The notes under the pieces were generated by a model. The model was given only the letters and a program-made list of their open reading frames with translations. It had not been told where the DNA came from and made no database searches. DNA of 64,000 nucleotides from the NCBI RefSeq assembly GCF_018598225.1, contig NZ_JAHESF010000036.1, positions 1 to 64,000 of the forward strand, in the 5' to 3' direction. Each line of letters starts with the position of its first letter. The first letter of the stretch is position 1. The stretch comes from Chryseosolibacter histidinae (GTDB lineage: Bacteria; Bacteroidota; Bacteroidia; Cytophagales; Cyclobacteriaceae). Position numbers and translations under genes: made by a program. Positions 28,701-37,389 of this stretch are shown here, piece by piece.

Positions 28701-28885
28701 GCGTGTTTACCTATGCGTTGATCAACGGCGTGAAAAGCCGCAGCGCCGACCAGAACAGAAACGGCGAGATCACCGTCAGCGAGCTGAAAGATTTCATCAG
28801 CGAAGAAGTACAGAAGCTCACCAACGGTGCCCAGAAACCTACCTCACGAAGAGAGAACCTGGAGTTCGATTTCAGGGTGTGGTGA
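25790..28885 (+). CDS. Exported WD40-repeat caspase-family (C14) protein
   Basis: About 1031 residues. The signal peptide (FFVLMLLCLRSYAQQ) predicts export. Residues 25 to about 600 are WD40-like blades (GHSGDIIACSFNHDGRLLAS, DGKMFATAGADRSIIIWN, NAAKRMIATSSWDATVKLWN). A linker follows, then a caspase-fold domain (about 755-1025) with the catalytic pair intact: His835 in VSGHG and Cys885 in MDACHSGE. The start is ATG in TGATG, overlapping the VWA stop; a GTG one codon earlier is possible. Caspase homologues cleave after Arg/Lys or Asp; the target here is unknown. Last gene of the operon. Confidence 0.93.
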   Translation: MRTPLFFVLMLLCLRSYAQQIEVAAQKGHSGDIIACSFNHDGRLLASAGADNLIKLWHIPTGKEMASFISASTTPVKALQFSSEDDFLLVKYADGSVHSWDIVSSGLRSSTEPSRVVTKDPLNYYTRDSLFQVFVDRFYLRKKDRRTGRITFSKVPVDISKNFRAVAVSEEHRTIVAANEDGKAYVYDLDKGRSVTVLDGHYAAVNSVCFAPDGKMFATAGADRSIIIWNTQGFQQVRRLFGRSFRFEALAFNHAGTQLAVGDELGRGRLIDLESSRVRVSVAPWHEQKVSALAFAANDSVIFSGGYDNRLVSFDVRSGKIIHKEVYKHYVSTGDLVLKKLKAYREPYAWINTVAVSPGGTWTACGGGWRESEVREQPQALQVRNLINGESYKLLAHQGAVNDICFLNDLQFLSAGADGLLQWHYDAALHQFYFRKKPTVLAGIEKILPGKGDTVLLQRGNALVLYDLRKEQMLDSIHAPAAIASVSFERNTGRLIYAVFNKLVFTDISGWHNARPVNKEAHTDKITGIAFNAAKRMIATSSWDATVKLWNADSGELLATIISIGSDDHLIITPDNYYYGTRNSLRGIGFKYGKQFISPEQYDLRFNRPDIVLARLGFVPKEVVRSFHRAYQKRLQKMNFTEQMLGEEIHLPETRANTDKLPLHTAEAQVAFDVVASDSKYDLDRINVFVNNIPLYGIQGIDLRGKGMKQITQSVSVALSAGKNKIQVSCLNEKGVESLLQTFEIDHRPAKVTRPRLHVAVVSVSNYANATMNLKYARKDGQDLVNMFRRSGWFDKITVDTLFDARATRDNILKLREKFMQTGVDDQVIFFVSGHGLLDDNLDFYFATHNVDFKNPASGGLRYEELEGLLDGIPARKKLLLMDACHSGEVDKSRITVSQSSTVLSKNQKGTITEYTYPADIQQEHYEIGITTSFELMQELFSNLSKGSGAVVISAAAGNSFALESDEWRNGVFTYALINGVKSRSADQNRNGEITVSELKDFISEEVQKLTNGAQKPTSRRENLEFDFRVW

Positions 28886-28887
28886 AA

Positions 28888-28964
28888 ATGTCCCGCAGAT
28901 TTCGCAGATGAACGCAGATTAAATTCTGTATTATCTGCGCTAATCAGCGTGATCTGCGGGACAT
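28888..28964. repeat. Inverted GCAGATTTCGCAGATT hairpin between convergent genes
   Basis: Perfect 13-bp outer arms ATGTCCCGCAGAT (28888-28900) and ATCTGCGGGACAT (28952-28964), with further GCAGATT words inside. It fills almost the whole 84-bp gap between the caspase gene and icmF and could end transcription from both sides. A related hairpin is at 42561-42640. Confidence 0.85.
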
Positions 28965-28969
28965 GCATT

Positions 28970-31900
28970 TTACATATTCCTCCTGTACTGTCCCCCCACT
29001 TCAAACAACGCCTTGGTGATCTGCCCCAGGGAGCAAACTTTAGTGGCTTCCATCAGCTCGGCGAAGATGTTCTTGTTCTGGACGGCGGCCTGCTGGATGC
29101 GTTCGAGCATTGCTCCGGCCTTGTCGCGCTGGAAGGTTTGAAGGTGACGCAGCATCTTGATCTGGTATTCCTTTTCTTCTGTGGTGGCGCGGATCACTTC
29201 TTGTGGTATGATCGTGGGCGATCCCTTCGAGCTCAGGAAAGTATTTACACCAATGATCGGGTATTCACCTGTGTGTTTTAGTGTTTCGTAGTAGAGGCTT
29301 TCTTCCTGGATTTTGCCACGCTGATACATCGTTTCCATGGCACCGAGCACGCCGCCACGTTCGGTGATGCGGTCAAACTCGGCAAGCACTGCTTCTTCTA
29401 CGAGGTCTGTAAGCTCTTCGATGATGAACGATCCCTGCGTGGGGTTTTCATTCTTCGCCAGCCCAAGCTCTTTGTTGATGATCAGCTGAATGGCCATGGC
29501 CCGCCGCACCGATTCCTCTGTAGGCGTTGTGATGGCCTCATCGTAAGCGTTAGTGTGAAGCGAGTTGCAGTTGTCATAAATAGCATACAACGCCTGCAGT
29601 GTGGTGCGGATGTCGTTGAAGTCTATCTCCTGCGCGTGCAGTGAGCGGCCCGAAGTCTGGATGTGGTATTTCAGCATCTGGCTGCGGGCATTGGCGCCGT
29701 ATTTATTCTTCATGGCCTTGGCCCACAATCTTCTCGCCACTCGTCCTATCACAGCATACTCAGGGTCTATTCCGTTGCTGAAGAAGAATGAAAGGTTCGG
29801 CGCAAAGTCGTTAATGTCCATGCCGCGGCTCAGGTAATATTCCACGTAAGTGAAGCCGTTGGCCAGTGTGAAGGCCAGCTGCGTGATGGGGTTGGCGCCC
29901 GCTTCGGCAATGTGATAACCCGAGATGGATACAGAATAGAAATTTCTAATGTCCTTGTCGATAAAGTACTGCTGCACATCACCCATCAGGCGCAGCGCGA
30001 ATTCCGTGGAGAAGATGCAGGTGTTCTGAGCCTGGTCTTCTTTGAGAATGTCGGCCTGCACGGTGCCGCGTACTTGTGATAGTGTTTCAGTTTTGATCTT
30101 TTCATAAACATCCTTCGGCAGCACCTGGTCGCCGGTAACACCCAGAAGCATCAGGCCAAGGCCATCGTTACCTTTTGGCAAATTGCCCTGGTAGGAGGGA
30201 TGCTCGCCTTCATGGTCTTTGTAGATCTCGGCGATCTTTTTCTTTACTTCCGCTTCGAGGCCGTTCTTCTTGATGTAGAGCTCGCATTGCTGATCGATGG
30301 CCGCGTTCATGAAGTATCCCAGCAGCATGGGCGCAGGGCCGTTGATGGTCATGGATACAGAAGTTTTCGGGTCGGCCAGGTTGAAGCCGCTGTACAACTT
30401 CTTGGCATCGTCGAGGCAGCAGATGCTCACACCCGAGTTGCCGATCTTGCCATAGATATCCGGGCGATAATCAGGATCGTTGCCGTATAACGTTACCGAA
30501 TCGAAAGCGGTAGACAATCGTTTGGCCGGCATGGCCAGGCTCACATAATGGAAACGCCTGTTGGTTCTTTCAGGACCACCTTCACCCGCAAACATACGGG
30601 TAGGGTCTTCGCCTTCACGTTTAAAGGGATAGATTCCTGCCGTGTATGGGAACTCGCCGGGCACATTCTCTTGCAGACTCCACTGCAGCAGGTCACCCCA
30701 CGCTTCGTATTTCGGAAGCGCTACTTTGGGTATCTGGAGGTGCGAGAGTGACTCCGTATGTGTTTTGATGCCGATCTCCTTATCGCGTACCTTGAATTTG
30801 AATAATGGTTCCTTGTATTTCTTTACTGTCAACACCCATTCTTCTATCAGCTTCCAGTTTTTCGGGTCGAGGTTGAGCTTCACTTTTTCGTATTGTTCTT
30901 GCAGGCCTTTGATAAGCCGGTCCTTGTCTTCAATCGAAGAGGCTTTCAATGAAGCGATCGATTTTTCTAGGGCATAAAGCTGCTGCGCTATCTCTTTCTG
31001 CTCGGTTGTCCAGGTGTCATATTTTCTGTTGTTCTCCGAGATCTCGCTCAGGTAGCGGGTGCGGTGTGGAGGGATCACAAAAATTTTCTCCGACATCTCG
31101 CGCGTGATCTCGAAGGTCGAGCGCAGGTTGGCGCCAGTCTTCTCTGCAACTTTGTCGATCACCTGCTTGTAGAGCTGGTTGGTGCCGGGGTCGTTGAACT
31201 GCGAGGCAATGGTTCCAAATACCGGCATATCTTCAACCTTGCTGGTCCAGAGCTGGTGGTTGCGCTGAAATTGTTTTTTTACATCACGCAGGGCATCGAG
31301 GGCGCCTCGCTTGTCGAACTTGTTCAGCGCTATCACGTCGGCAAAGTCGAGCATGTCGATCTTTTCCAGTTGCGTGGCGGCGCCATATTCCGGGGTCATC
31401 ACATACAGCGATACGTTGCTGTGGTCCAGGATCTCGGTGTCGCTCTGTCCGATGCCCGAGGTTTCCAGTATGATGAGGTCGAAGCCTGCAGCCTTCAGGA
31501 TCATCACCGCTTCTTTCACATAGGCCGACAGCGCCAGGTTGCTTTGTCTGGTGGCCAGTGAACGCATGTACACCCTGGGATTGTTAATGGCATTCATCCG
31601 GATGCGGTCACCCAGCAATGCGCCACCCGTTTTGCGTTTGGAAGGATCAACGGAGATGATGCCGATCTTTTTGTCTTTGAAGTCAATGAGAAAACGTCTC
31701 ACCATCTCATCCACAATAGAAGATTTTCCTGCGCCACCTGTACCTGTAATACCCAGCACAGGTGTTTGAGAGGCTTCCGCTTTTTTCTTTACAGCTTCGA
31801 AGATCTTTTGATGTTTGTCGTAATAGTTCTCTGCTGCGGAGATCAGCTGTGCAATGGCCAGGGGATTGTCAGTGGTCAGCGCATTGATGTCAGCAATCAC

Positions 31901-32407
31901 TTCTTCGCCGGTAGGCACATCACTTTTTTCTACCAGGTCGTTGATCATACCCTGCAGACCCAAGGCCCTGCCATCGTCAGGCGAGTAAATGCGGGTGATG
32001 CCGTAGTCCATCAGCTCTCTGATCTCTTCAGGCAATATCACACCGCCACCGCCGCCAAAGATCTTGATGTGGCCTGCGCCTTTCTCCTGCAGCAGGTCAT
32101 ACATATATTTAAAGTACTCGTTATGCCCGCCCTGGTAGCTGGTCATGGCAATGGCTTGCGCATCTTCCTGGATGGCCGTGTTCACCACCTCTTCCACGCT
32201 GCGGTCATGCCCCAGGTGTATCACCTCGCAGCCGGTAGCCTGGATGATCCTTCGCATGATGTTGATCGCTGCATCGTGCCCATCAAAAAGGCTGGCGGCC
32301 GTCACGATCCGCACCTTGTTTTTCGGCTTATAGGGTGCCGGAGCCTTATGCCCACTCAGGTCAGGCTGTTTTTCCTTCTTTTCTGCGCTAACGGTCTGTG
32401 TACTCAT
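28970..32407 (-). CDS. icmF: Fused isobutyryl-CoA mutase (IcmF)
   Basis: A 1145-residue adenosylcobalamin enzyme that interconverts isobutyryl-CoA and butyryl-CoA and carries its own G-protein chaperone. Order: B12-binding domain (about 30-160, DGH at 42-44, [11 protein letters not shown]), MeaB-like GTPase (Walker [13 protein letters not shown], 219-230; [14 protein letters not shown] for base recognition), then the mutase barrel (about 570-1145, [20 protein letters not shown]). The fused order is that of IcmF, not of MutA/MutB. Some fused mutases prefer isovaleryl- or pivalyl-CoA, which I cannot decide here. Confidence 0.95.
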   Translation of the reverse strand: MSTQTVSAEKKEKQPDLSGHKAPAPYKPKNKVRIVTAASLFDGHDAAINIMRRIIQATGCEVIHLGHDRSVEEVVNTAIQEDAQAIAMTSYQGGHNEYFKYMYDLLQEKGAGHIKIFGGGGGVILPEEIRELMDYGITRIYSPDDGRALGLQGMINDLVEKSDVPTGEEVIADINALTTDNPLAIAQLISAAENYYDKHQKIFEAVKKKAEASQTPVLGITGTGGAGKSSIVDEMVRRFLIDFKDKKIGIISVDPSKRKTGGALLGDRIRMNAINNPRVYMRSLATRQSNLALSAYVKEAVMILKAAGFDLIILETSGIGQSDTEILDHSNVSLYVMTPEYGAATQLEKIDMLDFADVIALNKFDKRGALDALRDVKKQFQRNHQLWTSKVEDMPVFGTIASQFNDPGTNQLYKQVIDKVAEKTGANLRSTFEITREMSEKIFVIPPHRTRYLSEISENNRKYDTWTTEQKEIAQQLYALEKSIASLKASSIEDKDRLIKGLQEQYEKVKLNLDPKNWKLIEEWVLTVKKYKEPLFKFKVRDKEIGIKTHTESLSHLQIPKVALPKYEAWGDLLQWSLQENVPGEFPYTAGIYPFKREGEDPTRMFAGEGGPERTNRRFHYVSLAMPAKRLSTAFDSVTLYGNDPDYRPDIYGKIGNSGVSICCLDDAKKLYSGFNLADPKTSVSMTINGPAPMLLGYFMNAAIDQQCELYIKKNGLEAEVKKKIAEIYKDHEGEHPSYQGNLPKGNDGLGLMLLGVTGDQVLPKDVYEKIKTETLSQVRGTVQADILKEDQAQNTCIFSTEFALRLMGDVQQYFIDKDIRNFYSVSISGYHIAEAGANPITQLAFTLANGFTYVEYYLSRGMDINDFAPNLSFFFSNGIDPEYAVIGRVARRLWAKAMKNKYGANARSQMLKYHIQTSGRSLHAQEIDFNDIRTTLQALYAIYDNCNSLHTNAYDEAITTPTEESVRRAMAIQLIINKELGLAKNENPTQGSFIIEELTDLVEEAVLAEFDRITERGGVLGAMETMYQRGKIQEESLYYETLKHTGEYPIIGVNTFLSSKGSPTIIPQEVIRATTEEKEYQIKMLRHLQTFQRDKAGAMLERIQQAAVQNKNIFAELMEATKVCSLGQITKALFEVGGQYRRNM

Positions 32408-32712
32408 ATTTTGATCTTAAAAACCCATCCATTTTATGGACGAAAGCCCAAAATTACTCATCCGAAACCGATTAAGCTAACACTTATTAGGATGAATGTG
32501 TCCATCGCTCCCATTACCATTCCCTTCCCACTCCTGCGCGCAAGTCCACAGTCCACGGTCCACAGTCCACTGCCGTGCAGCGTGGTGCAACTAATCGTAC
32601 TTCGTATCCCGACAACCCTCCCGACGTACCTCGTACTTCGTACCCCGTACCTTTACACTTCTCCCTTCGCCCGCCGTAGCTTTAGCGAAGGAGGGTTCTT
32701 ATCTTGCTCCCC
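32408..32712. repeat. Intergenic region with two repeat vocabularies
   Basis: The 305-bp gap between the divergent icmF and ceramidase-like genes. It holds GTCCACAGTCCACGGTCC words (32543-32570), then CGTACTTCGTACCCCGTACC words (about 32595-32655), then a short stretch before the ATG at 32713. No ORF is supported. Confidence 0.65.
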
Positions 32713-34071
32713 ATGTTCCTTAAAAAACTCGCCCGCTTTATTCTCATCACCCTCGTGGCATTGATTGCAACGCTTGTCATCTTCCTCGCTTTCTCGCTCG
32801 CGCCTGTTGACCGCACTCCGGCCCAGGAAGAGGAATATTATCGTGTAATGAAGCAGGACCTTGATTCACTTCGTAATGTGGTGATACCAAAAGCCACTGA
32901 AGGTTTTTCAGTAGGTTATGCCAAAGTGAACCTGACCCCTTCGTCGCCGGTGCCGCTGGCGGGTTACGGAAACCGGAGGGGCAAGCCGTTCACCGAAGTG
33001 CATGATTCCATTTATGTACGCGCCATGGTCATCGGCAATGGCGCACAGCGCGTAGCCGTTGTCAGCGCTGACCTGCTGCTGATCCCGCCCGCGGTAAATG
33101 AACAATTGAAGAACAGACTCGCCGTGGTAGGTTTCAGTCCCGATCAGGTTTACCTCGGTGCCACGCATACGCACAACAGCATCGGCAGCTGGGGCAAGGG
33201 AGCAGCGCGTTTTATCTATGGACCTTACCAGGATGAGATTGTCAATTTTATCACCGATAAGATCGTGGCCTGTGTTGAGAAGGCATCAGAAAATATAGTG
33301 GCGGCATCGTTACGCACAGGGGCAATACCCGTAGCCCAGGCGGTGAGCAATCGCCTGCTGAAGGGCGGTCCAGAAGATTCATTGCTCCGGGTGATGGAAG
33401 TACGCCGCAACGATAGCAGCAAACTTCTGCTCATGAGCTACACAGCACACGCCACATGCCTGTACTCGAAAGACCTCGCGCTCTCCCGCGATTACCCCGG
33501 CCCGCTGGTAGATACCCTCGAAGCGCAGGGTTACGACTTCGCTATGTTCATGGCCGGCGCGGTGGGAAGTCACAAGTGTACACCACCCGAGTACGGATGG
33601 AATTGTATGGACTGGATGGCCGGTGAGCTGTCGCAGGCATTTCTGTCGCAGCGCCATCAGCTGAAAGCGGTACACGATTCAACCCTTTTCATGCTGCGTG
33701 TACCCTTGCTGTTGAGCGATCCGCAAGTGAAGATCACACCCGATTGGAAGATCCGCCCGTGGTTATTCCGCGCTGCCCTCGGAGAATATCCTGTGTCGCT
33801 CACCGCCCTTCGCATCGGCGACATCATGATGCTGGGCACACCCTGCGATTTTTCCGGTGAGTTCAACTTTGCGCTGGACCCCATCGCCTCCAAAAGAGGT
33901 TTACAGATCATGGTGACAAGTTTCAACGGAGGTTATATTGGTTATGTCACGCCCGGCAAATACTATGACCGTAAATATTTCGAAACGCAGCTGATGAACT
34001 GGTACGCTCCGGGTACGGGAGAGTATATGGAAGAGTGTATGGAGCAATTGGTGGAGATTGTCGATAAATAA
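32713..34071 (+). CDS. Neutral/alkaline ceramidase-like protein
   Basis: About 452 residues from the ATG at 32713. An N-terminal membrane helix (ILITLVALIATLVIFLAF) could be a signal anchor. GYAKVNLTPSSPVPLAGYGN, VVSADLLLIPP and LGATHTHNSIGSWG match the N-terminal catalytic domain of neutral/alkaline non-lysosomal ceramidases, with histidines placed as in the zinc site (THTHNS). It is shorter than full ceramidases of about 650-700 residues and lacks their C-terminal domain, so the substrate may be another amide. A role on the host's own sphingolipids is only a guess. Confidence 0.85.
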   Translation: MFLKKLARFILITLVALIATLVIFLAFSLAPVDRTPAQEEEYYRVMKQDLDSLRNVVIPKATEGFSVGYAKVNLTPSSPVPLAGYGNRRGKPFTEVHDSIYVRAMVIGNGAQRVAVVSADLLLIPPAVNEQLKNRLAVVGFSPDQVYLGATHTHNSIGSWGKGAARFIYGPYQDEIVNFITDKIVACVEKASENIVAASLRTGAIPVAQAVSNRLLKGGPEDSLLRVMEVRRNDSSKLLLMSYTAHATCLYSKDLALSRDYPGPLVDTLEAQGYDFAMFMAGAVGSHKCTPPEYGWNCMDWMAGELSQAFLSQRHQLKAVHDSTLFMLRVPLLLSDPQVKITPDWKIRPWLFRAALGEYPVSLTALRIGDIMMLGTPCDFSGEFNFALDPIASKRGLQIMVTSFNGGYIGYVTPGKYYDRKYFETQLMNWYAPGTGEYMEECMEQLVEIVDK

Positions 34072-34083
34072 GAATGGAATGAT

Positions 34084-34122
34084 GGCGTTGCCTCGTGCCT
34101 CGGCCGGGCTATCCGCTGCAAG
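34084..34122 (+). repeat. 39-bp exact repeat, copy 1
   Basis: Begins ggcgttgcctcgtgcctcgg and ends ctatccgctgcaag. It is identical to 37410-37448. It lies 12 bp after the ceramidase-like stop; the second copy lies 20 bp after the VOC gene stop. Confidence 0.85.
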
Positions 34123-34230
34123 GGAATCACGTGCGGGACGCGAGGGGCTCACACCCCACGCTAATGTATTCCGCCCTTCCAGGGCTGCGCTTGGTTTATG
34201 ATCCAGTACATAATCGTAGCTCCTCGCCCC

Positions 34231-34306
34231 AACTAGTGCGGAAGTTTCTTCCGGCGCTTTTTAAAAATCTATTTCGTAGTATGACCTCTCCGGGAACTTA
34301 GTTCCC
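34231..34306 (+). repeat. Two-hairpin repeat, copy 1
   Basis: Hairpin 1 is GCGGAAG-ttt-CTTCCGGCGC; hairpin 2 is GGGAAC-tta-GTTCCC, about 35 bp later. Between them lies an A/T-rich stretch. One of five copies, all on this strand. Confidence 0.85.
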
Positions 34307-34381
34307 CGACCGTTTTCACGTAAATTCACTACCTTCATCTCGTCTGAGATCATCTTGACCCCACTCAAAAAAAAAGGCCCC

Positions 34382-35806
34382 ATGAACCGGAACTTCTATC
34401 GCTTAAGCATCTTCGTTACCGCGCTCTACATTGCCATCACTTTTTTTCAGGCCATCATTCAATCGCGGCAAGGCCTGAAAATGTTATACCTCAAGGCATT
34501 TGTGCCGTGGTTCTTTCTAGCGGTCATTATGAATTTTGCTGGCTCGGTCATTCTTGCGCGCTATTACCAGCACAAAAAATACAAAGCTGCTTTTTCAACG
34601 GTGGTGGCTGTAGCCATCATATCCATTTTTTATTTTATCGTTGCATATCATGTAGTCACTGGCAATGCGCTGGCCGCCCATTATACTGCAGCCTACCAGT
34701 TGATGCTGCTCGCGGCCATGGCCCATGCGATAGTTCTTGTATTTTCAAAGGCCAGGGAAAGAATCTGGTTAAAAGCAGCCGGTATGTTCGGGCTTATTCT
34801 CGCAGTGACCCAACTTTCATTTTTTTGGGCCATTATGAGCTCGCAATCGTTTCAGCTTAGGCATACGTTGGGAGAAGTGCAACAATGGGTAGCGGTGGTG
34901 GGTAGTTTGGGCCTGGTGCTATACATCAAGAATTTCCGGGACGAACTCAATGCCATGGAAACGGAAAAAAGCGAGGTTACCCCGTACCTGCTTTCCAACA
35001 CGGTAACGGTCTTCACCATGATGGTGGTTTTTGCAGCAACCCTTTTTCTTAGCTTCAATCTGGCAACCGATAAGCGCAAGGCCAGGCTGGCGCAGAACAG
35101 GCCTGCCTCTCCCGAAGCCGAGCGGTTAGCGCTACGGTTTGAAGCCAGGGTCTATGTAAATGCCCAGGGCGATACATTACCTTACCGGCTGATGAAGCCA
35201 TTGAATTATGATCCCCTGCAAAAATATCCGCTCATGGTGTGCCTGCATCACGGTGGAGCACATGGAACAGATAATGTCATCCAGGTCGAAGGCGGCGGCT
35301 ATGCGCAGGTATTGTCAGACGACGCATACAGAGCAAAGTATCCCGCATTTATATTTGTTCCGCAATGCCCGGTAGGCTCCTCGTGGGGTGGTATAACCCA
35401 GCTTCCGGAAATAATGCCGTTGGTAATTGAAGCCATGGCAACGCTGGAGAAAGAATTTTCCATCGATGAAAAACGGCGTTATGTTGCGGGCATTTCCGGT
35501 GGTGGTTTCGGATCATGGCATTTTATCGCAAAGCACCCTGAGATGTTTGCCGCGGCCATACCTATCTGCGGTGGTGCTGATCCTTCACTTGCCAAAAATG
35601 TTGTTAACGTGCCGGTGTGGGCATTTCACGGTGACCAGGATCAAAATGTGCCGGTAGGGTTTTCACGTGATATGATCAATGCAATGAGGGATGCCGGCGG
35701 CAATCCAAAATACACGGAATTTCCAGGCGAAGGTCATAACATATGGGAAAGCGTCATCCAAACACCAGGTGTACTGGACTGGCTTTTTGAGCAGAAGCGT
35801 AAGTAA
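34382..35806 (+). CDS. Membrane domain fused to an alpha/beta hydrolase
   Basis: About 474 residues. Residues 1-230 hold six or seven membrane helices; the rest is an extracytoplasmic alpha/beta hydrolase of the esterase/PHB-depolymerase type. It has the oxyanion-side segment PLMVCLHHGGAHGTDN, nucleophile Ser372 in AGISGGGFG, acid in HGDQDQNVPVG and His in FPGEGHNIWES. ATG at 34382 chosen; a TTG nine codons upstream is open. The substrate is unknown. The fusion to a polytopic domain is uncommon for this hydrolase type as far as I know. Confidence 0.85.
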   Translation: MNRNFYRLSIFVTALYIAITFFQAIIQSRQGLKMLYLKAFVPWFFLAVIMNFAGSVILARYYQHKKYKAAFSTVVAVAIISIFYFIVAYHVVTGNALAAHYTAAYQLMLLAAMAHAIVLVFSKARERIWLKAAGMFGLILAVTQLSFFWAIMSSQSFQLRHTLGEVQQWVAVVGSLGLVLYIKNFRDELNAMETEKSEVTPYLLSNTVTVFTMMVVFAATLFLSFNLATDKRKARLAQNRPASPEAERLALRFEARVYVNAQGDTLPYRLMKPLNYDPLQKYPLMVCLHHGGAHGTDNVIQVEGGGYAQVLSDDAYRAKYPAFIFVPQCPVGSSWGGITQLPEIMPLVIEAMATLEKEFSIDEKRRYVAGISGGGFGSWHFIAKHPEMFAAAIPICGGADPSLAKNVVNVPVWAFHGDQDQNVPVGFSRDMINAMRDAGGNPKYTEFPGEGHNIWESVIQTPGVLDWLFEQKRK

Positions 35807-35830
35807 CAGAGCCATCAAATACGGCGCCTC

Positions 35831-35922
35831 AACTAGCGCGGAAGTTCCCTAGCGCGGGAGTTTCTTCCGGCGCTTTTAAAAACTACTCGGCAGCATGACC
35901 TCTCCGGGAACTTAGTTTCCCC
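35831..35922 (+). repeat. Two-hairpin repeat, copy 2
   Basis: As copy 1, with a partly doubled first hairpin (ctagcgcggaagttcc, then ctagcgcgggagtttcttcc). Together with copy 3 it forms a tandem duplication of about 140 bp that includes the shared TTTTTCTTATATTTATTGAC before the AraC gene. Confidence 0.85.
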
Positions 35923-35976
35923 ACACGCCGCTTCTACATGTAAAGCATGCATTTTTCTTATATTTATTGACTCCGC

Positions 35977-36053
35977 AACTAGCGCGGAAGTTTCTTCCGG
36001 GCGCTTAAAAAAAACTAATTCGTAGCATAACCTCGCCGGGGAACTTAGTTCCC
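35977..36053 (+). repeat. Two-hairpin repeat, copy 3
   Basis: Second member of the tandem pair upstream of the AraC gene. Ends ggggaacttagttccc. Confidence 0.85.
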
Positions 36054-36114
36054 TCACACAAAGCTTCTACCTGCGCGTGTGTTTTTCTTATATTTATTGA
36101 CCCATAGCAATGCC

Positions 36115-36924
36115 ATGAAATACTTCACCATCAAACCACCCGAACACCTCGCAGCCTATGTGCGATTTTTCTGGGTGCTTGAAGGTGAAGCGTCTTTTGC
36201 GCAGCCCTACATCCACCGTTCTATGGCCGACGGTTGTGCCGAGCTCATTTTTCACTACACAGGAATTTTTGACGAGCTGGTAGATGAACGCTCTACTGAA
36301 AGATCTTTTTCATCAGGACTTGCCGGACAGTCGCAGCAATTCAGGCGGTTCCTCATCAAACAAAACTTCGGCATCTTTGGCGTCTACTTGTACCCGTTTG
36401 CTGTTTCACAACTTTTTTCTGTCCCGGGGGTGGAAGCAAAAAACCAGATGATCGACCTGAAGACATTACTGGGAACTGGCGCAAACGAGCTCGAAGAAAA
36501 AATGATGCTGGCCATCGACAACAAGCTGCGCATAAAAATTATAACTGAGTTCCTGACGCGGAGATTGTTCAGGGTAAAGAAACAACCGCCCGGAGTTTTT
36601 GAAGCGATCAAATACATCATTCAGACCAACGGAACCACGCGGGTTGAAGATCTTGCAAACCAGAACTTTCAATCTACAAGACAGTTCGAAAGAAACTTCA
36701 AGCAGTTCTCAGGCTTCAGTCCGAAGTTGTTCTCGAGAATCATTCGTTTTCAAACGGCGCTGGGTGAATACAATAACAAAGGTAAATCGCTGACCGAGAT
36801 TGCCTACGCATGCGGGTATTACGATCAGTCACATTTCATACAGGATTTTAAAGAATTCTCTGGTCTCAACCCTAAAGCCTATTTTTCAGGAAAGACCGAA
36901 GGCACCGAATGGCGCGACAGTTAA
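36115..36924 (+). CDS. AraC-family transcription regulator
   Basis: 269 residues from the ATG at 36115 (MKYFTIKPPEHLAAYVRFFW). The N-terminal domain resembles the DUF6597 type found before AraC helix-turn-helix domains; the C-terminal two-helix-turn-helix spans about 165-260 (TNGTTRVEDLANQNFQSTRQ, GKSLTEIAYACGYYDQSHF). The upstream 140 bp is a tandem duplication with a repeated A/T-rich promoter-like segment. Targets are unknown; the VOC gene 78 bp downstream is the nearest candidate. Confidence 0.9.
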   Translation: MKYFTIKPPEHLAAYVRFFWVLEGEASFAQPYIHRSMADGCAELIFHYTGIFDELVDERSTERSFSSGLAGQSQQFRRFLIKQNFGIFGVYLYPFAVSQLFSVPGVEAKNQMIDLKTLLGTGANELEEKMMLAIDNKLRIKIITEFLTRRLFRVKKQPPGVFEAIKYIIQTNGTTRVEDLANQNFQSTRQFERNFKQFSGFSPKLFSRIIRFQTALGEYNNKGKSLTEIAYACGYYDQSHFIQDFKEFSGLNPKAYFSGKTEGTEWRDS

Positions 36925-37002
36925 AGATGTCGGGTTTTTCCAATTTTCTGATTTCGTCGCATTACACTTTTGTGCATCGTTAACATTTAACTCCAAAGAA
37001 AG

Positions 37003-37389
37003 ATGAAACTGCCAAAAGCACATCAAGTAGTAATGCCGTATCTCATGCTCAACGGTGCATTGAAATTTATCGACTTTGTAAAAACCGTGTTCAATGCCGA
37101 GCTCACCACCAACATGCACAGGCTGCGTGAAGATGGCGCAACTGTAATGCACTCGGAAGTGACTATCGGCGGAAGCACCATCATGTTCTCCGATGCCTCA
37201 GCGCAATGGCCCGAGCAGACCGCTAACCTGTTTGTATATGTTGAGAGTGCCGACGACACCTATAAAAAAGCGATCGCTTCCGGCGCCATCACCACCATGG
37301 AGCTGAGCAACCAGAGCTACGGACGCACCTGTGGTGTAACCGATCCGTTTGGAAATGTGTGGTGGATCACGTCGATCAACAAAGCATAG
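37003..37389 (+). CDS. VOC-family protein, PhnB-like
   Basis: 128 residues of the vicinal-oxygen-chelate/glyoxalase fold: PYLMLNGALKFIDFVKTVFN at the start, HSEVTIGGSTIMFSDA in the middle, TCGVTDPFGNVWWITS at the end. These segments are typical of PhnB-like proteins of unknown reaction. Several metal-ligand positions of true glyoxalases are not evident. Follows the AraC gene on the same strand. Confidence 0.9.
   Translation: MKLPKAHQVVMPYLMLNGALKFIDFVKTVFNAELTTNMHRLREDGATVMHSEVTIGGSTIMFSDASAQWPEQTANLFVYVESADDTYKKAIASGAITTMELSNQSYGRTCGVTDPFGNVWWITSINKA

Noticed and set aside
31766-32764. Long plus-strand frame of 332 codons
   Set aside because: It is antisense to icmF and then runs through repeat words; no protein-like pattern.
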